Below are positions 8,969 to 17,121 of a stretch of 35,597 nucleotides of DNA, in pieces (position 1 is the first letter of the stretch; the number at the start of each line of letters is the position of its first letter). The DNA comes from Synergistaceae bacterium (GTDB lineage: Bacteria > Synergistota > Synergistia > Synergistales > Aminobacteriaceae). The translations under genes and the position numbers were made by a program. The notes below the pieces were generated by a model. The model was not told where the DNA came from and made no database searches. It was given only the letters and a program-made list of their open reading frames with translations. Location of the stretch: the NCBI GenBank assembly GCA_017445405.1, contig JAFSUD010000031.1:1-35597 (forward strand), written 5' to 3'.

Positions 8969-9154
8969 AAATAACACCTTCTTCATTAATTTACGTCATA
9001 TATTAGCACAGAGAGTTCATAAATTACAACTACATCTGCAACTACAAATAAGCCTCATGATTATTGATGCAGCAAGGGAAAAGAGCTTGTGCATACGGTG
9101 ATAATATACTGTAAAATTACAGCGAGCATTAAGACAAGAGAGGCATCATAAATT

Positions 9155-9631
9155 ATGAAGAATTATCCGTACTATGTGTGGATAGCGAGCGTTTTCGGAC
9201 TTGGATTTATCCCTTCAGGAATGCCCGGCACAGTGAGTTCTGCATTTGCGTGTGTAGTGAGCGCGTTTGTTGATGTGCCTATGTGGGCAATAATCCTTGT
9301 GTCAGCAATCGGCGTGTATGTAACCGGCAAGTCAGAGACGTACTTTAACCGCAAAGACCCGAGCTTTCTGAACATTGATGAAGTGCCCGGAATGTGGCTG
9401 ACAATATACATGCTTCCGAAAGGATTCATCATTCCCGGATTTTTCCTGTTCAGGATAATAGACATCTTGAAGCCCTGGCCCGTCTCTGCAATGGAGAAAT
9501 TACCCAGCGGCTGGGGAATAATGGCGGATGATATTTTGGGAGGCATATTTGCGAACGTGATACTTCAGGCGATAAATGCGTATGTGCATCATGCGGGCTG
9601 GGTGTATGAGCTGATAGGAGGTCTGCTGTGA
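9155..9631 (+). CDS. pgpA: Phosphatidylglycerophosphatase A
   Basis: PgpA dephosphorylates phosphatidylglycerol phosphate to phosphatidylglycerol at the inner membrane. The 158-residue protein shows GLGFIPSGMPGTVSSA near 15-30, IDEVPGMWLTIYMLP near 75-90 (DE motif), FRIIDILKPWPV near 101-112 and GWGIMADDILGGIFAN near 119-134 (DD pair), all PgpA signatures. Several membrane segments are predicted. The TGA at 9629-9631 overlaps the ATG of the first mini-cistron of the 80-bp repeat array, so translation is coupled into the array. Confidence 0.94.
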   Translation: MKNYPYYVWIASVFGLGFIPSGMPGTVSSAFACVVSAFVDVPMWAIILVSAIGVYVTGKSETYFNRKDPSFLNIDEVPGMWLTIYMLPKGFIIPGFFLFRIIDILKPWPVSAMEKLPSGWGIMADDILGGIFANVILQAINAYVHHAGWVYELIGGLL

Positions 9632-9693
9632 TGAATAACGCTGTGCTTGCGCGTGCTTTGCGGTCGGCGGTAAATTATTATCAGGTGCATTGA
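9631..9693 (+). CDS. Mini-cistron 1 of the repeat array (20 residues)
   Basis: It encodes MNNAVLARALRSAVNYYQVH. The ATG shares its A with the pgpA stop (TGATG) and has ATAGGAGG upstream inside pgpA, so translational coupling is likely. It is the most divergent unit at its start (MNN, Ala at 7), suggesting it is the oldest edge of the array. No known family is recognised. Confidence 0.5.
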   Translation: MNNAVLARALRSAVNYYQVH

Positions 9694-9710
9694 CAGGGAG
9701 GCTGTTATCA

Positions 9711-9773
9711 ATGAAGAATGCTGTGCTTGAGCGTGCTTTGCGGTCGGCGGTAAATTATTATCAGGTGCATTGA
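9711..9773 (+). CDS. Mini-cistron 2 of the repeat array
   Basis: It encodes MKNAVLERALRSAVNYYQVH, the consensus peptide, basic and possibly an amphipathic helix in its middle part. GGGAGG lies 9 nt upstream. Function unknown. Confidence 0.5.
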   Translation: MKNAVLERALRSAVNYYQVH

Positions 9774-9790
9774 CAGGGAGGCTGTTGCAG

Positions 9791-9853
9791 ATGAAGAATG
9801 CTGTGCTTGAGCGTGCTTTGCGGTCGGCGGTAAATTATTATCAGGTGCATTGA
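9791..9853 (+). CDS. Mini-cistron 3 of the repeat array
   Basis: It encodes the same consensus peptide as the unit at 9711, with GGGAGG upstream. The spacer before it ends GTTGCAG instead of GTTATCA. Confidence 0.5.
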   Translation: MKNAVLERALRSAVNYYQVH

Positions 9854-9870
9854 CAGGGAGGCTGTTGCAG

Positions 9871-9933
9871 ATGAAGAATGCTGTGATTGAGCGTGCTTTG
9901 CGGTCGGCGATAAATTATTATCAGGTGCATTGA
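9871..9933 (+). CDS. Mini-cistron 4 of the repeat array
   Basis: It encodes MKNAVIERALRSAINYYQVH: two conservative changes from the consensus, Leu6 to Ile and Val14 to Ile. The frame, stop and ribosome-binding site are intact. Confidence 0.5.
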   Translation: MKNAVIERALRSAINYYQVH

Positions 9934-9950
9934 CAGGGAGGCTGTTGCAG

Positions 9951-10013
9951 ATGAAGAATGCTGTGCTTGAGCGTGCTTTGCGGTCGGCGGTAAATTATTA
10001 TCAGGTGCATTGA
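9951..10013 (+). CDS. Mini-cistron 5 of the repeat array
   Basis: It encodes the consensus peptide again, with GGGAGG 9 nt before the ATG. Confidence 0.5.
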   Translation: MKNAVLERALRSAVNYYQVH

Positions 10014-10030
10014 CAGGGAGGCTGTTATCA

Positions 10031-10093
10031 ATGAAGAATGCTGTGCTTACGCGTGCTTTGCGATGGGCGGTAAATTATTATCAGGTGCATTGA
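10031..10093 (+). CDS. Mini-cistron 6 of the repeat array
   Basis: It encodes MKNAVLTRALRWAVNYYQVH (Glu7 to Thr, Ser12 to Trp). Its TGA is 17 nt before the cinA ATG, and the spacer carries AAGGAGG, a stronger site than in the other units. Confidence 0.5.
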   Translation: MKNAVLTRALRWAVNYYQVH

Positions 10094-10110
10094 CAAGGAG
10101 GCTGTTATCA

Positions 10111-11328
10111 ATGAAGAATGCTGTGTTAGCCGCTATTGGTGATGAATTGCTTTCAGGAGCGAGGGCAGAGAAAAACGCGCTGTTCATGGCGGGGCATCTT
10201 CACAATAAGGGAGTGAATGTCCTGCGCATCGAGGAAATATCGGACGAAGAGGAAGAGATATTGTCTTTGCTTTCCCGCTGGGTCGGGAAGACTGACCTTC
10301 TCGTACTCTCTGGAGGACTCGGACCGACACACGACGACAGGACTCGTTACGCAATCGCCAAGTACCTTAACTGCGGACTCTCGCCCAGCAATGCAATGTA
10401 TGACCGGGTCGTTGACAGGGTGCGCAATGACGCTTACCGTCTCGCCTACACGGAGAGGTGCAGAGATCCTCAGGCAATGATTCCCGACTCTGCAGAGGCC
10501 GTGTATAACCCTGCAGGCTTTGCGCTCGGGATTCGCTTTGAGCGTGAAGGCACGACAGTAATTGCACTGCCCGGCGTTCCTATGGAGTACGAGGCCATGA
10601 CGAGGCAGGAACTCCCCGAAGTTTTCGCGCCGGATGTTGAGCATTGCTGGGCCTCAGTAATAATTCTCGGGATTCCTGAGATGACGATAGCCGAACGTAT
10701 ACCTGAAGTGATAAATAATCCTGCGCTTCACGTGTCTATCCTTCCTGCGTTCCCTCAAGTTGAGCTGATAATCAGGGGGGATGCAAAGACTGTTGCGTCG
10801 GCTGAGAGATTAATCCGGTCGCGTTTCGGATCTGACGTTCTGCCGCAGGGGTGTATGTCTCTCGCTGAGGCTGTGCTCTATGAGGCGAGACTCCGGGGCG
10901 TGAAGGTTGCGTGTGCTGAATCGTGCACCGGCGGGAAAATCGGTGCGGCTCTCACGGACATAGCGGGAAGCTCGGACGTGTTCTCTGGAAGTGCGGTAAC
11001 GTACAGCAACGAGGCCAAGAGAAATATTCTCGGCGTGAAGGATGAGACTCTGCGTGAACATGGTGCAGTTAGTGAAGAATGTGCGCGTGAGATGGCGGAG
11101 GGTGCGCTGAGGATTTACGGAGCGGATTTTGCGGTGAGCGTTACGGGAATTGCCGGGCCTGACGGAGGGAGCGAGGCCAAGCCTGTAGGGACGGTGTGGT
11201 TCGGTTTTGCGTCTGACATGGAGACTCGGGCGGTGATGAAGAGGCTGCCGGGCAACCGTGAGGAGATAAGAACTAGGACGGTAAGATTTGCGCTTGCTGA
11301 ACTATGGCGGATGCTTCATAACGGATAA
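10111..11328 (+). CDS. cinA: CinA family protein (nicotinamide-nucleotide amidase type)
   Basis: The 405-residue protein has an N-terminal MoaB/MogA-like domain (AAIGDELLSG near 7-16, VLSGGLGPTHDDRTR near 65-79) and a C-terminal amidase domain (VACAESCTGGKIGAALTDIA near 265-285, SVTGIAGPDGGSEAKPVGTVWFG near 343-365 in two motifs). Family enzymes deamidate nicotinamide mononucleotide to nicotinate mononucleotide in the pyridine nucleotide cycle and some act on ADP-ribose. A start 48 nt further upstream is possible in frame but lies inside repeat unit 6; AAGGAGG 9 nt before 10111 and the MKNAVLAAIGDE start decide for 10111. Cotranscribed with pgpA through the repeat array. Confidence 0.93.
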   Translation: MKNAVLAAIGDELLSGARAEKNALFMAGHLHNKGVNVLRIEEISDEEEEILSLLSRWVGKTDLLVLSGGLGPTHDDRTRYAIAKYLNCGLSPSNAMYDRVVDRVRNDAYRLAYTERCRDPQAMIPDSAEAVYNPAGFALGIRFEREGTTVIALPGVPMEYEAMTRQELPEVFAPDVEHCWASVIILGIPEMTIAERIPEVINNPALHVSILPAFPQVELIIRGDAKTVASAERLIRSRFGSDVLPQGCMSLAEAVLYEARLRGVKVACAESCTGGKIGAALTDIAGSSDVFSGSAVTYSNEAKRNILGVKDETLREHGAVSEECAREMAEGALRIYGADFAVSVTGIAGPDGGSEAKPVGTVWFGFASDMETRAVMKRLPGNREEIRTRTVRFALAELWRMLHNG

Positions 11329-11342
11329 CGGGCAAACAAAAA

Positions 11343-11376
11343 CCCTCTGCCATTGATGACAGGGGGAATTATTTTA
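11343..11376 (+). terminator. Terminator after cinA
   Basis: CCCTCTG pairs with CAGGGGG (one G-U) around an 11-nt inner part with a further CAT/ATG pairing, followed by AATTATTTTA. Confidence 0.75.
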
Positions 11377-11384
11377 TCGGCGTA

Positions 11385-11393
11385 TGATATAAT
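11385..11393 (+). promoter_or_regulatory. Extended -10 promoter before the phase-variable gene
   Basis: TGATATAAT is a perfect TGn-TATAAT extended -10 element, 39 nt before the GTG at 11432. No good -35 box is seen at 17 nt, as is usual for extended -10 promoters. Confidence 0.45.
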
Positions 11394-11431
11394 TCACCCG
11401 TTCTAAATCATTAATATGGAGGTAGACAAAC

Positions 11432-12452
11432 GTGCTGAATTCGGTTAAACTATCGAGCCACGAGCCACGAGCCACGAGTATCTTTTGTTATCCCGTATTT
11501 CGGTCGCCTTCCTGATTATTTCCCGCTGTGGCTGAAAACTTGCGGAACTAATAGCTCAATAGACTTCATTATATTTACCAATGACAGAACAACATATACT
11601 TACCCGCCTAATGTGAAGCTGCATTATATAGAATTCCATGAAATGCGTGAAATGTTTCAGGCAAATTTCGATTTCCGCATTGCTCTGGATAGGCCTTACA
11701 AGTTGTGCGATTTCAAGCCAGCATACGGAGAAATGTTTCAGGAATACTTAAAAGATTATGATTTCTGGGGACATTGCGACATTGATTTAATGTGGGGCAA
11801 TCTCAGGAAATTTTTTACGGATGGCATCTTAAATAGTTATGATCGTATATATAGTGCCGGCCACTGCTCGCTTTACAGGAACACGCCTGATGTAAATTCA
11901 TGGTACAGAACTCTAAATTCTGGAGAATATCAAAATTGGCATGACGTGTTTGCATCTGATAAATCTTTTGCCTTCGATGAATGGGCAGGCCATTGCGGCG
12001 GCGGAATGTCTTTTATAATACAGGCCAACGGGAAAAAATTTTATACAGAACGTGAAGTTGCTGACATTAATCCAGAAAAACATGTTGATTTTGTTGTAAC
12101 GAGCAGGCAAGAACTAAAAGCGAAGAAAAATGTATATTTTTTATGGGAATGCGGCAGTCTATATGCTTGCAGCGGAGGTAAAAAGTTATGTGAAGTGCCG
12201 TATCTTCACTGGCATAATAACAGGAAAATATTTATCGACGACATGCCCAAATTATGGGAAGCTAATAAATTTTTCTTCATACCGCCTGGTATAGCAACAT
12301 GTGATGAACAAAAGGCCTCGGTTTCGCATATCAGGCTTAACAAGATATTATTCGCAATTTACTTTGCGCCGAAGATAGTAGTAATTATTGTGAAAAGATT
12401 GTTTCCCAAACGGTTGAAGAAGATCATCAAAAGCCTTATTGGCAGGGAGTGA
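11432..12452 (+). CDS. DUF6625 glycosyltransferase-like protein, frame broken by 7-bp repeat
   Basis: The conserved N-terminal motif VSFVIPYFGRLPDYFPLWL is encoded from 11478 on, followed in the same frame by SIDFIIFTND, FDFRIALDRPYKLCDFKPAY and FWGHCDIDLMWGN, a GT-A-like fold with a DxD motif (DID). This matches DUF6625 proteins, putative glycosyltransferases of polysaccharide loci. That frame has no ATG, GTG or TTG before 11613, and 11613 would delete the nucleotide-binding start. A good initiation site exists at 11432 (GTG, GGAGGT 8 nt upstream), but its frame stops at 11513-11515. Removing one 7-bp unit of the repeat at 11454-11478 joins both frames exactly. The gene is AT-richer than its neighbours, suggesting transfer. 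Confidence 0.75.
11454..11478 (+). repeat. Heptanucleotide tandem repeat, 3.6 copies of CGAGCCA
   Basis: Three perfect CGAGCCA units plus CGAG lie in the 5' coding part of the DUF6625 gene, seven codons after its GTG start. Since 7 is not a multiple of 3, slippage changes the reading frame. The present copy number is out of frame; 2.6 or 5.6 copies would be in frame. Confidence 0.95.
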
Positions 12453-12597
12453 ACTGCAGCTACTTACAGAACAGGACACACCGATTGCTGCATCGGAAAA
12501 CAATTCCGGCGGCTCTGGAGGAGGCAGATGTTCTTCAGGACTCCCTCTTGCGGGACTCGGACTCATCACATTGCTACTGTTCCTGAAGAAACGCTAG
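12451..12597 (+). pseudogene. Orphan Synergist-CTERM tail
   Basis: In a frame different from the gene upstream, 48 codons encode ELQLLTEQDTPIAASE, then NNSGGSGGGRCSSG, a hydrophobic segment (LPLAGLGLITLLLFL) and KKR before TAG. This is a complete Synergist-CTERM signal with part of its preceding domain but no protein body, no ATG and no ribosome-binding site. The upstream open frame is closed by a TGA at 12415-12417. It is most simply the 3' remnant of a surface-protein gene whose body was replaced by the glycosyltransferase gene, which stops exactly at its edge. It is followed by a terminator. Confidence 0.75.
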
Positions 12598-12607
12598 ACA
12601 CAGAAAA

Positions 12608-12646
12608 TCCCCCTGCCTCTTCGTGAGACCGGGGGACTCGTTTTTT
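12608..12646. terminator. Bidirectional terminator
   Basis: TCCCCC and GGGGGA form a stem with CTC/GAG pairs further in; on the plus strand CTCGTTTTTT follows, on the minus strand GATTTTC. It closes the orphan tail transcript (+) and the toxin-antitoxin transcript (-). Confidence 0.75.
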
Positions 12647-12656
12647 GCTGCACGTA

Positions 12657-12986
12657 TCATAGTCCGTAAATTTTCAGCCTGTCATCTGCTTTATCGTATA
12701 CTTCTTCATCTTCACGCACGCCGATTATGATAACTAGCATTTCTGTTTCTGTGCGTATCAGCTTGTAGATTGCCCTCAGACCTTCACCGCGCAGCTTGAT
12801 TTCTAAGCAGCCTGTGAGATTTGCTCCGCCTTTGTGCCCGAGTTCGATCCCGTAGCCTCCCTCGCTTCTGGGAAGGGGATTCTTCAGTGTCTTGTCTATA
12901 GCCTTAATCACACGCTGCCTCTGGCTTCCGTCAAGATTACGCAGGTCTTTGCGTGCTTCCGGCAAAAATTCCAGATTCCAAGTCAT
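12657..12986 (-). CDS. RelE/ParE-family toxin
   Basis: The 109-residue basic protein starts MTWNLEFLPEARKDLRNLD and has the RelE-fold pattern LRGEGLRAIYKLIR (about 65-78) followed by a beta-strand MLVIIIGVREDEEVYDKA. Toxins of this fold are mostly ribosome-dependent mRNA nucleases (RelE) or gyrase poisons (ParE); which one cannot be decided, though the arginine/tyrosine-rich C-terminal half suits RelE. The start overlaps the antitoxin stop by 4 nt (ATGA), the classical coupling of type II modules. Confidence 0.85.
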   Translation of the reverse strand: MTWNLEFLPEARKDLRNLDGSQRQRVIKAIDKTLKNPLPRSEGGYGIELGHKGGANLTGCLEIKLRGEGLRAIYKLIRTETEMLVIIIGVREDEEVYDKADDRLKIYGL

Positions 12987-13309
12987 TCCAGCTCCACGTC
13001 CTCCCAGCCTTCGATGTCTTCGTCAGTAATTCCGAATTCCTTGTAAAGTTCCTCAGCAGAAATCAGCCGTGAAGGGTCAAAATGCTTCAGCCTATCCTCA
13101 GCAATGGCCAGCAATCTGATATTATCGTGGTCGTCTGACATCTTCATATACTCTTCAGGTGTCATAACGATGCCTATTGCTCTGTCGTCATCATCAACTA
13201 CCAGCTTAGTTCCTGAACGCTTTACTTCCGCAAAAATCTCGCCTGCACTGCCATTCCCGAACGATGACAGCGGAATTATAGTTTTGTCTGCACTCATAAC
13301 AGGAGACAT
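12983..13309 (-). CDS. Phd/RelB-type antitoxin
   Basis: The 108-residue acidic protein has an N-terminal Phd/YefM-like part (IPLSSFGNGSAGEIFAEV then GTKLVVDDDDRAIGIVMTPEEYMKM, about 12-57) expected to bind DNA, and an acidic C-terminal tail (ISAEELYKEFGITDEDIEGW) expected to bind the toxin. AGGTGA precedes the ATG at 13309. Antitoxin-first order with the toxin gene directly overlapping supports a module that represses its own promoter. Confidence 0.85.
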   Translation of the reverse strand: MSPVMSADKTIIPLSSFGNGSAGEIFAEVKRSGTKLVVDDDDRAIGIVMTPEEYMKMSDDHDNIRLLAIAEDRLKHFDPSRLISAEELYKEFGITDEDIEGWEDVELE

Positions 13310-13365
13310 TGATACTCACCTCATAAGAAAAATTATTGATGATGAAATTATAGCAGTCCGCATAA

Positions 13366-13395
13366 TAAAACCGGGACTCATTCTCTGAATCCCGG
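13366..13395 (-). terminator. Terminator after dnaK
   Basis: CCGGGA and TCCCGG pair around a 13-nt loop and, on the minus strand, run into TTTTAT. It ends the hrcA-grpE-dnaK transcript; no dnaJ follows. Confidence 0.8.
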
Positions 13396-13417
13396 CCGGT
13401 TTGCTGTTTAGTGTCTG

Positions 13418-15265
<1,848 letters not shown>

Positions 15266-15463
15266 CTATTTCTTGCCTGCTATTACCTGAGCAGGACGCA
15301 AAACTCTTTCCTTTGTGCGATACCCCTTCAGGTATTCAGCTATTACCTTGCCGTCAAGCGATGAATCTTCAACTTTCTCTGTGCCTGATGCGTCATGCGG
15401 TGCTGAGTGCCTCACGGCGTGCTCCGCGACCGAACTTCCCGCTCCTGCCTTGATGATGCTCAT
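15266..15463 (-). CDS. Duplicated GrpE C-terminal fragment (65 residues)
   Basis: The ATG overlaps the grpE TGA (ATGA). The product begins MSIIKAGAGSSVAEHAVRHS, then repeats the last 43 residues of GrpE (from HDASGTEKVEDSS to GKK) with only three conservative changes (His/Tyr, Asp/Glu, Val/Ala). It corresponds to the beta-domain of GrpE, which contacts the DnaK ATPase domain, without the coiled-coil dimerisation part. The DNA identity to the grpE end is roughly 90% by eye. It could be a relic of tandem duplication or a small DnaK-binding protein. It lies between grpE and dnaK in the same operon. Confidence 0.7.
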   Translation of the reverse strand: MSIIKAGAGSSVAEHAVRHSAPHDASGTEKVEDSSLDGKVIAEYLKGYRTKERVLRPAQVIAGKK

Positions 15464-15954
15464 TTCTTGCCTACTATTACCTGTGCAGGACGCAAAACTC
15501 TGTCCTTTGTGCGGTAACCCTTCAGGTGTTCAGCTATTACCTTGCCGTCAAGCGATGAGTCTTCAACTTTCTCTGTGCCTGATGCGTCATGTAAAGCGGG
15601 ATCGAATTTTTCTCCCTCTGCCTTGATGATGCTCACTCCCAGAGTCTCAAGCACTCCGACAAACTGACGCTTCACCATCTCCACGCCCTTAATGATGCCC
15701 GCCTCGTCCTCAGAACTTGCTGCACTGAGTGCGCGGTCTAAGTTGTCAAGCACAGGAAGTATTGAGATTATCACGTCCTCCTGCGCACGCTTTCTGGTCT
15801 CGAGGCGTTCCTTAGTCGTTCGCTGACGGTAATTATAGAAATCTGCTGTTACTGTCTTCACCTGAGACTCAAGCTCTTTGATGCGCTCGTCTTTCGGGTC
15901 AAGCTCCGGACTCTCTGTCTCTGCACTTTCCTGAATATCTGCCTCATCATTCAT
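15460..15954 (-). CDS. grpE: Nucleotide exchange factor GrpE
   Basis: The 164-residue protein has an acidic start, a long coiled coil (DERIKELESQVKTVTADFYN and on, about 20-60) containing YNYRQRTTKER, and the C-terminal beta-domain ending EHLKGYRTKDRVLRPAQVIV, the Prosite-type GrpE signature. It releases ADP from DnaK. A frame start 9 nt earlier (15963) overlaps the ribosome-binding site; GGGAGGTGAT followed by four nucleotides and ATG fixes the start at 15954. It begins 5 nt after the hrcA stop. Confidence 0.95.
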   Translation of the reverse strand: MNDEADIQESAETESPELDPKDERIKELESQVKTVTADFYNYRQRTTKERLETRKRAQEDVIISILPVLDNLDRALSAASSEDEAGIIKGVEMVKRQFVGVLETLGVSIIKAEGEKFDPALHDASGTEKVEDSSLDGKVIAEHLKGYRTKDRVLRPAQVIVGKK

Positions 15955-15959
15955 GATAA

Positions 15960-16973
15960 TCACCTCCCAGCTTCTGCTTCAAATGTCTCTGCAACTGTCT
16001 CTAAAACATTAATCGCCTTCTCATAATCCATTCTCATAGGCCCGATTAATCCTAACACTGCTTTCTGCTGTCTTGGCCGGGCGGGTATGAGTATCATTGA
16101 GTTATCCTCCATGCCTTCGGTCTGGTTCTCTGCGCCGATTGCTATGCGTATTTTCTGGCTCTGCCTGCACTTGTCTATCATGCTGGCTAAAGGCTTCTCC
16201 TGCTCGAGGAGACTTAACACTGCCTGAAGCCTTGACAGCGTCTGGAAGTGAGGGACTTCCAAGATATGCAGTGCTCCGGAACTGAAGAACTTATAGTTTT
16301 TCTCAGTGAGGAATTTATCCAGCTCGTTAATTGCTTCACGGCATGCTTCCTGTGCATCATTGAGGCCTTCTGCTACGTAGCTGTAGAGTGTACCCCGAAC
16401 GTCGTTCCATGAATGACCGCAGGCGAATGTGCTTATCCTCCGGCTGAGTTCCTCAAGCATTGACGGTTCTACGTCGTAGGGCAGAGTGAACTGCGAGTGA
16501 TGGACTAGTCCGCCCTTGAGTACGATTAATGCGAGGACGCTTCTTCCGCCTATGAGCATAAGGTCGATGTGCTGAATCTCTGCATCATAAAGAGCCGGGA
16601 CAGCAGCGACAGCCACGCAGTTAGTGAGGCGAGCCATGAGGCGGGTAACATGATTCAGCAGGTCTTCGATGCCGCTTTTGCTGCCGAGAATCTCTTTGCG
16701 CAGGTCTTCTTGCTCCTGAGAACGGCTTCTCGCACGTGCAGTTACTGACTCGACGTAGAGTCTGTATGCTCTGGCTGTGGGGAGTCTGCCTGATGATGTG
16801 TGAGGCTGGTAGAAGTAGCCTAACTCCTCGAGGTCTGCCATTTCGTTGCGGACTGTTGCGGGGCTGAGTCCCCTGATGTACTTGCGGACTATTGTTCGCG
16901 AGCCTGCAGCTTCACCGGTCATGATGTAGTCATACACGACTGCCAAGATTATGCTTAACTGCCTCTCTGTCAA
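15960..16973 (-). CDS. hrcA: Heat-inducible transcription repressor HrcA
   Basis: HrcA binds the CIRCE operator and represses groE/dnaK operons, with activity tuned by GroEL. The N-terminal winged helix (ERQLSIILAVVYDYIMTGEA, then RGLSPATVRNEMADLEELGY near 40-60) and the C-terminal LIGPMRMDYEKAINVLETV are characteristic. A GTG at 16982 lies inside the Shine-Dalgarno sequence GGAGGTGAT, so I place the start at the TTG at 16971-16973, four nucleotides behind it, the same spacing as for grpE. The CIRCE-like element is 14 nt before 16982, suggesting autoregulation. Confidence 0.93.
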   Translation of the reverse strand: MTERQLSIILAVVYDYIMTGEAAGSRTIVRKYIRGLSPATVRNEMADLEELGYFYQPHTSSGRLPTARAYRLYVESVTARARSRSQEQEDLRKEILGSKSGIEDLLNHVTRLMARLTNCVAVAAVPALYDAEIQHIDLMLIGGRSVLALIVLKGGLVHHSQFTLPYDVEPSMLEELSRRISTFACGHSWNDVRGTLYSYVAEGLNDAQEACREAINELDKFLTEKNYKFFSSGALHILEVPHFQTLSRLQAVLSLLEQEKPLASMIDKCRQSQKIRIAIGAENQTEGMEDNSMILIPARPRQQKAVLGLIGPMRMDYEKAINVLETVAETFEAEAGR

Positions 16974-16995
16974 ATTTATCACCTCCAGAATGTTT

Positions 16996-17022
16996 TTATC
17001 ACTATATCGTAATGAGTGCCAT
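16996..17022. promoter_or_regulatory. Degenerate CIRCE operator before hrcA
   Basis: TTATCACTA, nine nucleotides, GAGTGCCAT matches the CIRCE consensus TTAGCACTC-N9-GAGTGCTAA at 14 of 18 arm positions with the exact spacer length. It lies immediately upstream of hrcA. A TTCAAA/TACGAT promoter pair with 16-nt spacing on the minus strand overlaps it, which would suit repression. Confidence 0.6.
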
Positions 17023-17063
17023 TAGGTTTTGAACGCGGATAAGATTAGCAGAGGGCTTCCGAA

Positions 17064-17090
17064 TTGTCAATGATATGCAGATGCTATAAT
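17064..17090 (+). promoter_or_regulatory. Promoter before the GT2 glycosyltransferase
   Basis: TTGTCA and TATAAT are separated by 15 nt, slightly short, and end 31 nt before the proposed GTG start. Confidence 0.45.
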
Positions 17091-17121
17091 GCTGTGAAAT
17101 TCTCGCAGGAAGGTGATTTAT

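Larger units (their letters stand above)
9631..10110 (+). repeat. Six tandem 80-bp units, each a complete mini-cistron
   Basis: Units start at 9631, 9711, 9791, 9871, 9951 and 10031, and cinA starts exactly one period later at 10111. Each unit is an ATG, 19 further codons, TGA, then a 17-nt spacer holding GGGAGG (AAGGAGG in the last) 9 nt before the next ATG. There are no unique spacers between units, so it is not a CRISPR array. The units differ at only a few positions. Every unit begins with the same six codons, or nearly so, as cinA (MKNAVL), so the array appears to have grown by duplicating the cinA initiation region. Confidence 0.95.

Noticed and set aside
9631..10110. Regular repeats resembling a CRISPR array
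   Set aside because: The 80-bp units abut each other with no unique spacers, contain complete short ORFs, and no cas genes are near.
10063..10110. N-terminal extension of cinA from 10063
   Set aside because: It lies inside the last repeat unit in another frame than the unit peptide; AAGGAGG and family length favour 10111.
11613..12452. Glycosyltransferase-like gene as an ordinary intact gene starting at 11613
   Set aside because: This start would lack the conserved VIPYFG segment seen in the same frame upstream and has no ribosome-binding site.
13396..13417. Missing dnaJ behind dnaK as a disrupted gene
   Set aside because: The terminator follows directly and no dnaJ fragment is visible; dnaJ is probably elsewhere in the genome.
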